Shown here: one piece after another, positions 8,792 through 16,120 of the stretch
Numbering within the stretch: the stretch's first letter is position 1
How the letters are laid out: each line of letters begins with the position of its first letter
Source of the DNA: CAYOMP01 sp964405075
GTDB lineage: Bacteria; Bacillota; Clostridia; Lachnospirales; Lachnospiraceae
Assembly: GCA_964405075.1 (NCBI GenBank)
Contig: CAYOMP010000002.1
Span: 1-55,045 of the forward strand
Direction of reading: 5' to 3'
Length of the DNA stretch: 55,045 nucleotides
The notes under the pieces: generated by a model
Databases searched by the model: none
The model's input: the letters and a program-made list of their open reading frames with translations, nothing else
What the model was told of the DNA's origin: nothing
Made by a program: the position numbers and the translations under genes

Positions 8792-8823
8792 ACGCTCTAG
8801 TGCAATAAGCTGGGGCGTTTTTT
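8792..8823 (+). terminator. Terminator between cdd and add
   Basis: ACGCTCTAG (8792-8800) pairs with CTGGGGCGT (8810-8818), including G-T pairs, and runs directly into TTTTTT (8818-8823). Confidence 0.75.
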
Positions 8824-8852
8824 AAAATAAAGAGTAAAAGAGTGTGAAAAGT

Positions 8853-9827
8853 ATGAATAGAGAAGAATTGGAAAAATTACCGAAAATAGACTTGCATTGT
8901 CACTTAGATGGTTCACTTACATTAGAAAGTGCCAGGGATTTACTGAAAAGAGAAGTATCTATTAATGAATTACAGGTTAGTGATGACTGTACATCATTAG
9001 CTGAATATTTGGAAAAGTTTGATTTGCCGGTAGCTTGTATTCAAAATGAGGCTGGATTAACCAGGGTAAGTTATGATTTTCTTAAAGAAGTTTCAAAAGA
9101 GAATGTTAAATATGTGGAAGTGAGATTTGCTCCATTATTATCTGTAAATGAGAATCTTAACTGTCGTCAGGTTATTAAGGCAGTTATTACAGGTTTGGAA
9201 AAAGCAAAAGAAGAAGTAGGCACAGAATACAATGTAATAGTATGTGCCATGAGACACCATACAGAAGAAGAAAATCTTGAAATGTTCAAAGTAGCGAAAG
9301 AATTCCTTGGTAAAGGAGTCTGTGCAGGAGATTTGGCTGGAAATGAAGCTGCTTTTCCAATGAAAGATTTCTTTAATTTGTTTGCTAAGGTAAAAGAAAT
9401 GGGGATGCCATTTACATTACATGCAGGAGAATGTCACAGTGTAGAAAATGTAGTTGATTCGGTAAAAGCTGGAGCATTAAGAGTGGGACATGGAATCGCA
9501 CTATCAGGTAATGATGAGGCTATCAAATTATGCCGTGATAAAAAAATAGGTATTGAGATGTGTCCAATTAGTAATCTGCAGACAAAAGCAGTTACAAAAG
9601 ATGAAAAGTATCCTATGAAAGAATTCCTAGATGCAGGATTAATGGTAACAATTAATACAGACAACAGAATGGTAAGTAATACAACAATTACTAAAGAAAT
9701 TGAGTTTGTTCAGGCAAACTATGGAATTACAGACGAGGAAATAAGACAGATGATGAAAAATGCCATTGAAGTATCATTTGCGTCTAAGGAAGTTAAAGCT
9801 AAATTGTTAAAGGAAATTCAGTTATAG
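8853..9827 (+). CDS. add: Adenosine deaminase
   Basis: This 324-aa amidohydrolase-fold enzyme deaminates adenosine and deoxyadenosine to inosine and deoxyinosine. Metal ligands appear in KIDLHCHLDGS (His15, His17), in TLHAGE, and in INTDNRMVSNTT, the form of the NTD motif usual in Firmicute and actinobacterial enzymes. The catalytic region GHGIAL and the EMCPISN segment are present. The start is uncertain: ATG at 8853 is preferred, but GTG at 8844 is in frame and neither has a strong ribosome site. It lies 70 bp after cdd and 183 bp before deoB, in line with nucleoside salvage. Confidence 0.94.
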   Translation: MNREELEKLPKIDLHCHLDGSLTLESARDLLKREVSINELQVSDDCTSLAEYLEKFDLPVACIQNEAGLTRVSYDFLKEVSKENVKYVEVRFAPLLSVNENLNCRQVIKAVITGLEKAKEEVGTEYNVIVCAMRHHTEEENLEMFKVAKEFLGKGVCAGDLAGNEAAFPMKDFFNLFAKVKEMGMPFTLHAGECHSVENVVDSVKAGALRVGHGIALSGNDEAIKLCRDKKIGIEMCPISNLQTKAVTKDEKYPMKEFLDAGLMVTINTDNRMVSNTTITKEIEFVQANYGITDEEIRQMMKNAIEVSFASKEVKAKLLKEIQL

Positions 9828-10010
9828 GATGTTGGTTATATTGAAAAGACTTAAGTAAAATAATTAGTGTAAATAAGTGTAAGATATTTTGGTAAGCAAT
9901 TAGAAATAAGAAATATATAAAAGGGCAAAACATATAATAAAGGTAGTCTTGAAAAGAGATAAAAGAAGTAGAAATATATTTGAAATATTTGGATAGGAGG
10001 GCATATACTT

Positions 10011-11195
10011 ATGAAATATAAAAGAATATTTGTAGTGGTATTAGATTCCCTTGGAATCGGAGCATTACCTGATTCGAAAAAGTTTGGAGATGTGGGGGTA
10101 GATACGCTGGGACACATTTCGCAAGCGGTTGATGAGTTTAAGATACCAAATTTGCAGAAATTAGGTATTGCAAATCTTCACAAATTAAAACAGGTAGCAC
10201 CTGTTGAAAATCCAATGGGATGCTATATGAGAATGGCTGAAGCAAGTAACGGTAAGGATACAATGACAGGACACTGGGAAATGATGGGCTTAAAGGTTGA
10301 AAAGCCTTTTCAGACATTTACAGATACAGGCTTTCCACCAGAATTAATAGCAGAATTAGAAAAAAGATGTGGAAAAAAAGTCATAGGAAATAAGAGTGCA
10401 AGCGGTACAGAGATTCTTGATGAGTTAGCAGAAGAAGAAATTGCAACTGGAGCGATGATTGTTTATACATCAGCAGATAGTGTATTACAGATATGCGGTA
10501 ACGAAGAAACCTTTGATTTGGAAAATTTGTATAGATGTTGTGAAATTGCAAGAGAAATAACTTTGAAGGACGAATGGAAGGTTGGGCGAGTTATTGCCAG
10601 ACCTTATGTTGGAAAGAAAAAGGGTGAATTCGTTAGAACCAGTAATAGACATGATTATGCTTTAAAACCATTTGGCAGAACAGTTCTAAATGAATTGCAG
10701 GATAATAAGTTTGATGTTATTTCAATTGGAAAAATTAATGATATTTTTGTTGGAGAAGGCATTACAGAAACTTATCGTTCTAAATCTTCAGTTCATGGAA
10801 TGGAACAGACTATTGAAGTGGCTAAGAAGGATTTTGAAGGATTGTGTTTTACAAATCTAGTTGATTTTGATGCATTATGGGGACATAGAAGGAATCCAGA
10901 GGGCTATGCAAAAGAAATAGAAAAGTTTGATGAGAATTTAGGTGTTCTTATGGAAAACTTAAGAGAAGATGATTTGTTAATTCTTACGGCAGACCATGGA
11001 AATGATCCAACATACACAGGAACTGACCATACCAGAGAGTATGTGCCATTTATAGCTTATTCTCCTACAATAAAAAACACAGGAAAATTAGAAGATGTAG
11101 ATACTTTTGCAACAATAGGCGCAACAATTGCGGAGAATTTCGGAATAGATATGCCAAAAGGCACAATAGGAAGGTCTGTTTTAGCGAAATTGTAA
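10011..11195 (+). CDS. deoB: Phosphopentomutase
   Basis: This 394-aa enzyme interconverts ribose-1-phosphate and ribose-5-phosphate, and the deoxy forms. It belongs to the alkaline-phosphatase fold. Metal ligands sit in VVVLDSLGIGALPD near the N-terminus, and in the C-terminal motifs LTADHGND and GTDHTREYVP. The catalytic threonine lies in KDTMTGHWEMMG. An AGGAGGG site precedes the ATG at 10011. A TATAAT-like box lies at 9933-9938 without a good -35. It supplies the step after nucleoside phosphorolysis, but no nucleoside phosphorylase or deoC is present in the window. Confidence 0.96.
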   Translation: MKYKRIFVVVLDSLGIGALPDSKKFGDVGVDTLGHISQAVDEFKIPNLQKLGIANLHKLKQVAPVENPMGCYMRMAEASNGKDTMTGHWEMMGLKVEKPFQTFTDTGFPPELIAELEKRCGKKVIGNKSASGTEILDELAEEEIATGAMIVYTSADSVLQICGNEETFDLENLYRCCEIAREITLKDEWKVGRVIARPYVGKKKGEFVRTSNRHDYALKPFGRTVLNELQDNKFDVISIGKINDIFVGEGITETYRSKSSVHGMEQTIEVAKKDFEGLCFTNLVDFDALWGHRRNPEGYAKEIEKFDENLGVLMENLREDDLLILTADHGNDPTYTGTDHTREYVPFIAYSPTIKNTGKLEDVDTFATIGATIAENFGIDMPKGTIGRSVLAKL

Positions 11196-11237
11196 TGTAC
11201 TTTTGTATTAGTGAAAATGTAGTAAAAGAGTGGTAAA

Positions 11238-11972
11238 ATGGATAAAACGCAAAGTAGAATATGTGGTATTTTGAATTTAACAAAAGAAATACCCAAGGAG
11301 AAAATGGAGTATATTGATAAACTCTTTCAGGATGCGCCGTTGTGGCTTATTGATTGTATTACAATACAAAAGCTCGGCGAAAATGAAGTGTTTGTCAGAG
11401 AGAATACTCCTGTAGATAAAGTATTTATTATGATTGATGGTAATGTAACAGCGGTAGACCATAGAATATTTGGTATAGAGTATGATTATGTCAGGTTTAA
11501 ACCGGTGTCTACCTTTGGTTCAATGGAAATACTACTGGATATTGATACCTATAAAACAACGTTAAAGACAACAAGTGAATGTACTTTTTTGGTTCTGAAA
11601 AAAAATAAGTTCAAGGAATGGATTGAAAAAGATATTAACGCATTACTAATGGAAACTAAAGGGATGGGGCTTAATTTATTGGAACAAGGACGAAGAGAGA
11701 GAGCATTTCTTTTTCTTGGCGGTATGGATAGATTAATGATGGTGCTTACCAAGAACTATGAATATTTAGAAGTTAATGGAAAGTGTGTATTGAGCATGAC
11801 AAGACAGGAATTGTCAGATTGTTCGGGATTATCCATTAAGACAATAAATAGAGCTGTTAAGAAATTAGAGGATGAAGAGTACATTAGCAGAAATGGAAAT
11901 AAGATAGTAATTGACAGTATGCAGTATGAAAATATGCGAGAATATATAAATGGAATAATAGCTCAGGATTAG
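11238..11972 (+). CDS. Crp/Fnr-family transcriptional regulator
   Basis: This 244-aa protein has an N-terminal cyclic-nucleotide-binding-like beta barrel (about residues 40-130, with VFVREN, VFIMIDGNV, FGSMEILL) and a C-terminal winged helix. The recognition helix region is SMTRQELSDCSGLSIKTINRAVKKL (about residues 187-211). No cysteine cluster typical of oxygen-sensing Fnr is seen. The classic cAMP-contact motif is not clear, so the ligand is unknown. It starts 42 bp after deoB with only a weak ribosome site, and may be cotranscribed. A role in controlling the nucleoside locus is plausible but inferred only from position. Confidence 0.85.
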   Translation: MDKTQSRICGILNLTKEIPKEKMEYIDKLFQDAPLWLIDCITIQKLGENEVFVRENTPVDKVFIMIDGNVTAVDHRIFGIEYDYVRFKPVSTFGSMEILLDIDTYKTTLKTTSECTFLVLKKNKFKEWIEKDINALLMETKGMGLNLLEQGRRERAFLFLGGMDRLMMVLTKNYEYLEVNGKCVLSMTRQELSDCSGLSIKTINRAVKKLEDEEYISRNGNKIVIDSMQYENMREYINGIIAQD

Positions 11973-12015
11973 TATATGTACTATGTCTGCAAGGCTGACA
12001 AAAATCTGGCAATAT

Positions 12016-12034
12016 GACTTTTGGGAGGTCTTTT
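12016..12034 (+). terminator. Weak terminator-like hairpin after the Crp/Fnr gene
   Basis: GACTT (12016-12020) pairs with AGGTC (12026-12030) around TTGGG, followed by TTTT. The stem is only 5 bp. Confidence 0.35.
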
Positions 12035-12039
12035 ATTAA

Positions 12040-12068
12040 TTGACAATGAAATGCTAATTTGCTATATT
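12040..12068 (+). promoter_or_regulatory. Promoter of the small orphan gene at 12124
   Basis: A perfect TTGACA (12040-12045) and TATATT (12063-12068) are separated by 17 bp. The start site would fall about 50 bp before the coding start. Confidence 0.75.
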
Positions 12069-12123
12069 TAAATTATGAAATTTTTAGAAAATGTTTACAA
12101 ATAGTTAACACAAGAGGTGCGTT

Positions 12124-12468
12124 ATGGAAAGTTCGAATTTTGTAATAAAATTGATACCAGGTAGCTATAAATATCTCAATGTATTTAAGCCACTTTTAAA
12201 TTTTTTAGGATATGATGATATGAAAAATATGTTAGAAGATATTATGAGATATTATGAAGCACCTAGAATGTCTTATAATGATTTCTTAGCAGTGACGTGT
12301 GGAAAATATGGTGTTAATTTTCAGCAATTTCAGCAGATTAATTCCAGTTTGGAAGAAATAGCATATATTTTTAAAGCACTTAGTAATGGAAAGATTATGG
12401 AACTTAATCAGGCTTTTCCATCTATCAGATATTTATTAAGTAGTTCTACGGCAGAAGTATTAGGGTAA
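12124..12468 (+). CDS. Small protein of unknown function (114 aa)
   Basis: I do not recognise this family. The 114-aa protein looks globular and mostly helical, with no signal peptide or membrane segment. It has one Cys (AVTCGKYGV) and aromatic-rich segments such as NVFKPLLNFLGYDD and MRYYEAPRMSYNDF. The gene is a self-contained unit: a near-consensus promoter upstream, an AGAGGTG ribosome site 5-6 bases before the ATG, and a strong terminator 30 bp after the stop. These signals support real expression. The neighbours, a Crp/Fnr regulator and a MATE exporter, do not point to a function. Confidence 0.75.
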   Translation: MESSNFVIKLIPGSYKYLNVFKPLLNFLGYDDMKNMLEDIMRYYEAPRMSYNDFLAVTCGKYGVNFQQFQQINSSLEEIAYIFKALSNGKIMELNQAFPSIRYLLSSSTAEVLG

Positions 12469-12498
12469 AATAGACAGAACATATATAATGAACAGTAG

Positions 12499-12541
12499 CC
12501 TTCTTATATTAGACAAGAACGTTTAATGTGAGAAGGTTTTT
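12499..12541 (+). terminator. Strong terminator after the small orphan gene
   Basis: CCTTCTTATATTA (12499-12511) pairs over 13 bp, including G-T pairs, with TAATGTGAGAAGG (12524-12536), followed by TTTTT. Confidence 0.8.
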
Positions 12542-12632
12542 AACATCATAGGGAAAAACTTGCTGAATTAACGTGAGAAAGTGTTCGTGCTTCTTTTTCT
12601 GAGTGCGATAAGCTGGGAGGATTAAGTAATAT

Positions 12633-13970
12633 ATGAAAGATTTAACAAAAGGAAATCCATTAAAGTTAATATTAGAATTTACTTTACCAATTTTATTAGG
12701 AAGTGTTTTTCAATTATGTTACAGCTTAGTGGATACAAGAATTGTTGGAGATACACTTGGTAAAGTGTCTTTGGCGGCGGTAGGTGCCACTAATCCGGTT
12801 AATACACTTATTGTAGGTTTTTTGACAGGGTTAACCAGTGGCTTTTCAATATTAGTGGCTAGAAGCTTTGGTGCCAAGAAAGAGGATGAACTTAAGAAAA
12901 ATGTAGCTGCAACTATTGCGCTAGGCATTATTACATCTATAGTATTGACTTTTTTTAGTGTGACATTTCTTATGCCGTTACTCAAAGGATTAAATACACC
13001 GGAAGATGTAATTGATGAGGCATATACATACATAAGGGTAATTTTCTTAGGAATGACTGTGTCAATGTTGTATAATGTGTGTGCAAGTATACTTAGAGCT
13101 ATTGGTGATTCTATAACACCATTGATATTTCTTATTGTGTCAACAATACTTAATATTATATTGGATTATACATTTATCCTGGGATTAGGCATGGGTGTAG
13201 AAGGAGCAGCTTACGCAACAGTAATAGCTCAGGCATTTTCAGCGGTGATATGTATAGTATATATGCTTATCAGGTATCCGTTGTTAAGACTGTCTAAGAA
13301 GGATTTTGCAATAGACAAAGAAAGAATAGGGGAAATGTATAAGAGTGGTCTGTCAATGGGATTTATGGCGTCATTAGTATCACTTGGAACAGTTGCATTG
13401 CAGGGGTCAATAAATACTTTTGGAAATAATACTATAGTTGCACATACTGCGGCCAGAAAAATAACAGAAATATTTATGCTTCCATTTGGTGTATTTGGAA
13501 TTACGATGGCAACATACTGTGGGCAGAATCTTGGTGCTGGTAAAATAGACAGAATCAAAAAAGGTATTAAACAAGTTATATTAATAACATGGATATGGTG
13601 TGTAGGTACAATGATTGCCAGCTATACAATAGCACCAAGGCTGGTAGAATTAATTACCGGATTAAATGATGCAGAGGTAATAGAAACAGCTAGTCTCTAT
13701 CTTAAAGTAGACACTTTGTTTTACTTTGTGCCGGCAGTGATATGTATACTTAGAAATTCGATGCAAGGCATTGGAGACCATACAACGCCTATTATTTCAA
13801 GCAGCATAGAATTAGTAGGGAAAGTATTGGTAGTAGTATTATTAGCACCCAGATTACAATATATGGGAATAATTCTGGCGGAGCCAATAGTGTGGATATT
13901 AATGGTAATACCATTGGTTGTACAGATTATCAGAACGCCTATATTAAAAGAAAAGAATGAAAATCAATAA
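12633..13970 (+). CDS. MATE-family multidrug/cation exporter
   Basis: This 445-aa protein has about twelve hydrophobic helices arranged in two repeats, the layout of MATE exporters (NorM/DinF group). The start MKDLTKGNPLKLILEFTLPILLG is characteristic of the Firmicute MATE subfamily. Other familiar pieces are YSLVDTRIVG, AVGATNPVN and the second-repeat AAGARKI-like segment AHTAARKITEIFMLPFG. It would export drugs or metabolites in exchange for Na+ or H+. GGGAGG lies before the ATG at 12633. The substrate cannot be told from the sequence. It seems monocistronic or the first gene of a short run with the deacylase. Confidence 0.93.
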   Translation: MKDLTKGNPLKLILEFTLPILLGSVFQLCYSLVDTRIVGDTLGKVSLAAVGATNPVNTLIVGFLTGLTSGFSILVARSFGAKKEDELKKNVAATIALGIITSIVLTFFSVTFLMPLLKGLNTPEDVIDEAYTYIRVIFLGMTVSMLYNVCASILRAIGDSITPLIFLIVSTILNIILDYTFILGLGMGVEGAAYATVIAQAFSAVICIVYMLIRYPLLRLSKKDFAIDKERIGEMYKSGLSMGFMASLVSLGTVALQGSINTFGNNTIVAHTAARKITEIFMLPFGVFGITMATYCGQNLGAGKIDRIKKGIKQVILITWIWCVGTMIASYTIAPRLVELITGLNDAEVIETASLYLKVDTLFYFVPAVICILRNSMQGIGDHTTPIISSSIELVGKVLVVVLLAPRLQYMGIILAEPIVWILMVIPLVVQIIRTPILKEKNENQ

Positions 13971-14026
13971 AAATACAATTGAATAAGGGTAGATAGGGAA
14001 AAATAAAAGGATAAGAGGTAAATTAA

Positions 14027-14575
14027 ATGGAATTATTAAAAGGCAGACCAGAGGATACAACAGGAAGATTAGATAAAGAAATAAGAGTATATGATATATT
14101 AGACAAATTAGGAATAGAATATTATAGAGTAGACCATAGTGCAACTGCCACTATGGAGGAATGCCAAGAGGTTGACGAGGTTTTAGGAAATGTAACCATA
14201 TGTAAAAATCTATTCCTATGTAATTCACAGAAGACAAAGTTCTATATGCTTATGATGCCGGGAGATAAAAAATTTCTGACAAAGGAATTATCTAAACAGA
14301 TTAATAGTGCAAGATTATCATTTGCCAGCCCGGAGTATATGGAGAAGTTTCTTGATATTACACCAGGTTCAGTTAGTATTACCGGATTGATGAATGATGT
14401 AGAGAATAATGTACAGCTGATAATGGATGAAGATGTGGTTAAAGGAGAATATATTGCTTGTCATCCATCAATTAACACATCTAGTATCAAGATGAAAACA
14501 AAAGATGTTATAGATAAATTCTTAAAAGAAATTAATCATGAACCAATGTATGTGAGTTTAAAAGGAGAAGTATAA
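14027..14575 (+). CDS. ProX/PrdX-type aminoacyl-tRNA deacylase (YbaK-like domain)
   Basis: This 182-aa protein matches the free-standing YbaK/ProX editing domain that hydrolyses mischarged tRNA-Pro, mainly Ala-tRNA(Pro). Family features are VYDILDKLGIEYYRVDHSATATMEEC near the N-terminus, NLFLCNSQKTKFYMLMMPG with the conserved lysine, the helix LSFASPEYMEKFLDITPGSVS and the C-terminal YIACHPSINTSSIKM. The ATG at 14027 follows AAGAGG. Its stop overlaps the next start (TAATG), tying it to the GH28-like gene, although no functional link is evident. Confidence 0.85.
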   Translation: MELLKGRPEDTTGRLDKEIRVYDILDKLGIEYYRVDHSATATMEECQEVDEVLGNVTICKNLFLCNSQKTKFYMLMMPGDKKFLTKELSKQINSARLSFASPEYMEKFLDITPGSVSITGLMNDVENNVQLIMDEDVVKGEYIACHPSINTSSIKMKTKDVIDKFLKEINHEPMYVSLKGEV

Positions 14576-15894
14576 TGTCATATAATATTTTAGATTTTGG
14601 AGCAAAAGGTGATGGTGTTACTAATGATGCCAAGGCTATCCAGTCAGCTATTGATAGCTGTTATAATAATGGTGGAGGAACTGTGTTCGTGCCAGGTGGA
14701 CATACTTATATGATAGGTTCTATTGTTTTGAAATCATATGTGGAGTTACATTTGGAAAATGGAGCTACATTAAAGGCGAGTACCGATATGAAGGACTACG
14801 CTACATTTGAATCACAAAGAAGTCTTGACACAACACTTAAGGTACCTAGTTTTGAAAATTGTGAGTATGCGGGTAAGCCGGTTAATTATTTTATATATGC
14901 TAAAGATGCAGAATATGTATCTATTACAGGCTATGGCAAAATAGATGGAAGTGAAGAAATATATTACGGCGAAGATATGGGTGATTATATAGACGGAGCC
15001 TTCTATCCTCGTATTCCACTAATATATATGGAAAATGTAAAACAGTTAACACTAAAAGAGGTAACTTTAACTAAAAGCGGATTTTGGACTACTCATTTAA
15101 TTGGTTGTGAAGATGTGTTAATAGATGGTATTAGAATATTAAACAGTCTTCTTTTGGCAAATTGTGATGGTATTGACCCGGATCATTGTAAAAGTGTAAG
15201 AATCGCCAATTGTTATATATCCTGTGCAGATGATTGTATTGTTTTCAAGAATACAGGAGCATACAAGGAATACGGTAACTGTGAAAATATTACTGTAACT
15301 AATTGCAATCTGGTATCTTCAAGTTCAGCAATTAAGTTTGGCACTGAGAGTGAAAATGATTTCAAAAATATTGTGGTGAGCAATTGCAACATAACGAATA
15401 CCAATAGAGGTATTTCCATACAGTTACGCGATAATGGAAATATAGAAAATGTTCTATTTTCTAATATAAATATCGAAACCAGACGTTCATCAAAGGGTTG
15501 GTGGGGTGAAGCAGAAGCTATTGCAATAACTGCCGTTGACAGAAAAGAAGGAATGGACGCTGGTCAAGTAAAGAATATTGTATTTGAGAACATTAACTGT
15601 AAAGGTGAGAATGGAATATTTATCTATGGAGAGCTGGAAAAAAATATACAAAATATTTCATTTAGAAACATCTCTGTTGAGTTGGAAAGTACAACGGATT
15701 GGCCTAAGATTAATCATGATATTAGACCTTGCAAGTATGATGGAATTATTGAAGGCAAGCTGAATCCGGTATATGTTAGAAATGCAAAAGATATTTCATT
15801 TGAAAATGTTAGAATCAGCGTGAATGATAATGTAAGAGAATATCTTGGAAAAGAGTGGGACATAGATAATTCTGATAATGTAAATATAGTTTAA
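14575..15894 (+). CDS. GH28-family (polygalacturonase-like) beta-helix protein
   Basis: This 439-aa protein opens with the family motif LDFGAKGDGVTNDAKAIQSAI and shows many NxxIxNxNI-type beta-helix coils. The acid motifs NCDGIDPD and CADDCIVFK align with the NTDGxD and DD motifs of GH28, so the catalytic aspartates look present. The usual GHG histidine motif is replaced by SSSAIKFGTES, and the RIK motif by a GISIQLRD segment. It could hydrolyse a pectic or related uronic or arabinosyl polymer or oligomer. No signal peptide is seen, so it would act in the cytoplasm on imported oligosaccharides. Its start lies in the deacylase stop, with AAAGGAG upstream. A GAAA-capped terminator follows. Confidence 0.82.
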   Translation: MSYNILDFGAKGDGVTNDAKAIQSAIDSCYNNGGGTVFVPGGHTYMIGSIVLKSYVELHLENGATLKASTDMKDYATFESQRSLDTTLKVPSFENCEYAGKPVNYFIYAKDAEYVSITGYGKIDGSEEIYYGEDMGDYIDGAFYPRIPLIYMENVKQLTLKEVTLTKSGFWTTHLIGCEDVLIDGIRILNSLLLANCDGIDPDHCKSVRIANCYISCADDCIVFKNTGAYKEYGNCENITVTNCNLVSSSSAIKFGTESENDFKNIVVSNCNITNTNRGISIQLRDNGNIENVLFSNINIETRRSSKGWWGEAEAIAITAVDRKEGMDAGQVKNIVFENINCKGENGIFIYGELEKNIQNISFRNISVELESTTDWPKINHDIRPCKYDGIIEGKLNPVYVRNAKDISFENVRISVNDNVREYLGKEWDIDNSDNVNIV

Positions 15895-15938
15895 ATTGCA
15901 AAAACAACTTTATAAAAATCAGTTAAGGCTGAGAATTG

Positions 15939-15965
15939 AGGAATCGAGAAATCGGTTCCTTTTTT
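15939..15965 (+). terminator. Terminator after the GH28-like gene
   Basis: AGGAATCGA pairs with TCGGTTCCT across a GAAA tetraloop (15948-15951) and runs into TTTTTT. Confidence 0.85.
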
Positions 15966-16120
15966 CGATTTTAGTAATAATATAAAAAATATTAATTTTA
16001 TAAAATATTTATTAGTAGCTATATAAAGAAGAATGTATAATTTAATATAGAGGAATATAAAGGTGAATAGAGTAAGAGTGTATTGTTGATTTATTATTAA
16101 AACGGGAAAGAAGGTTAATT

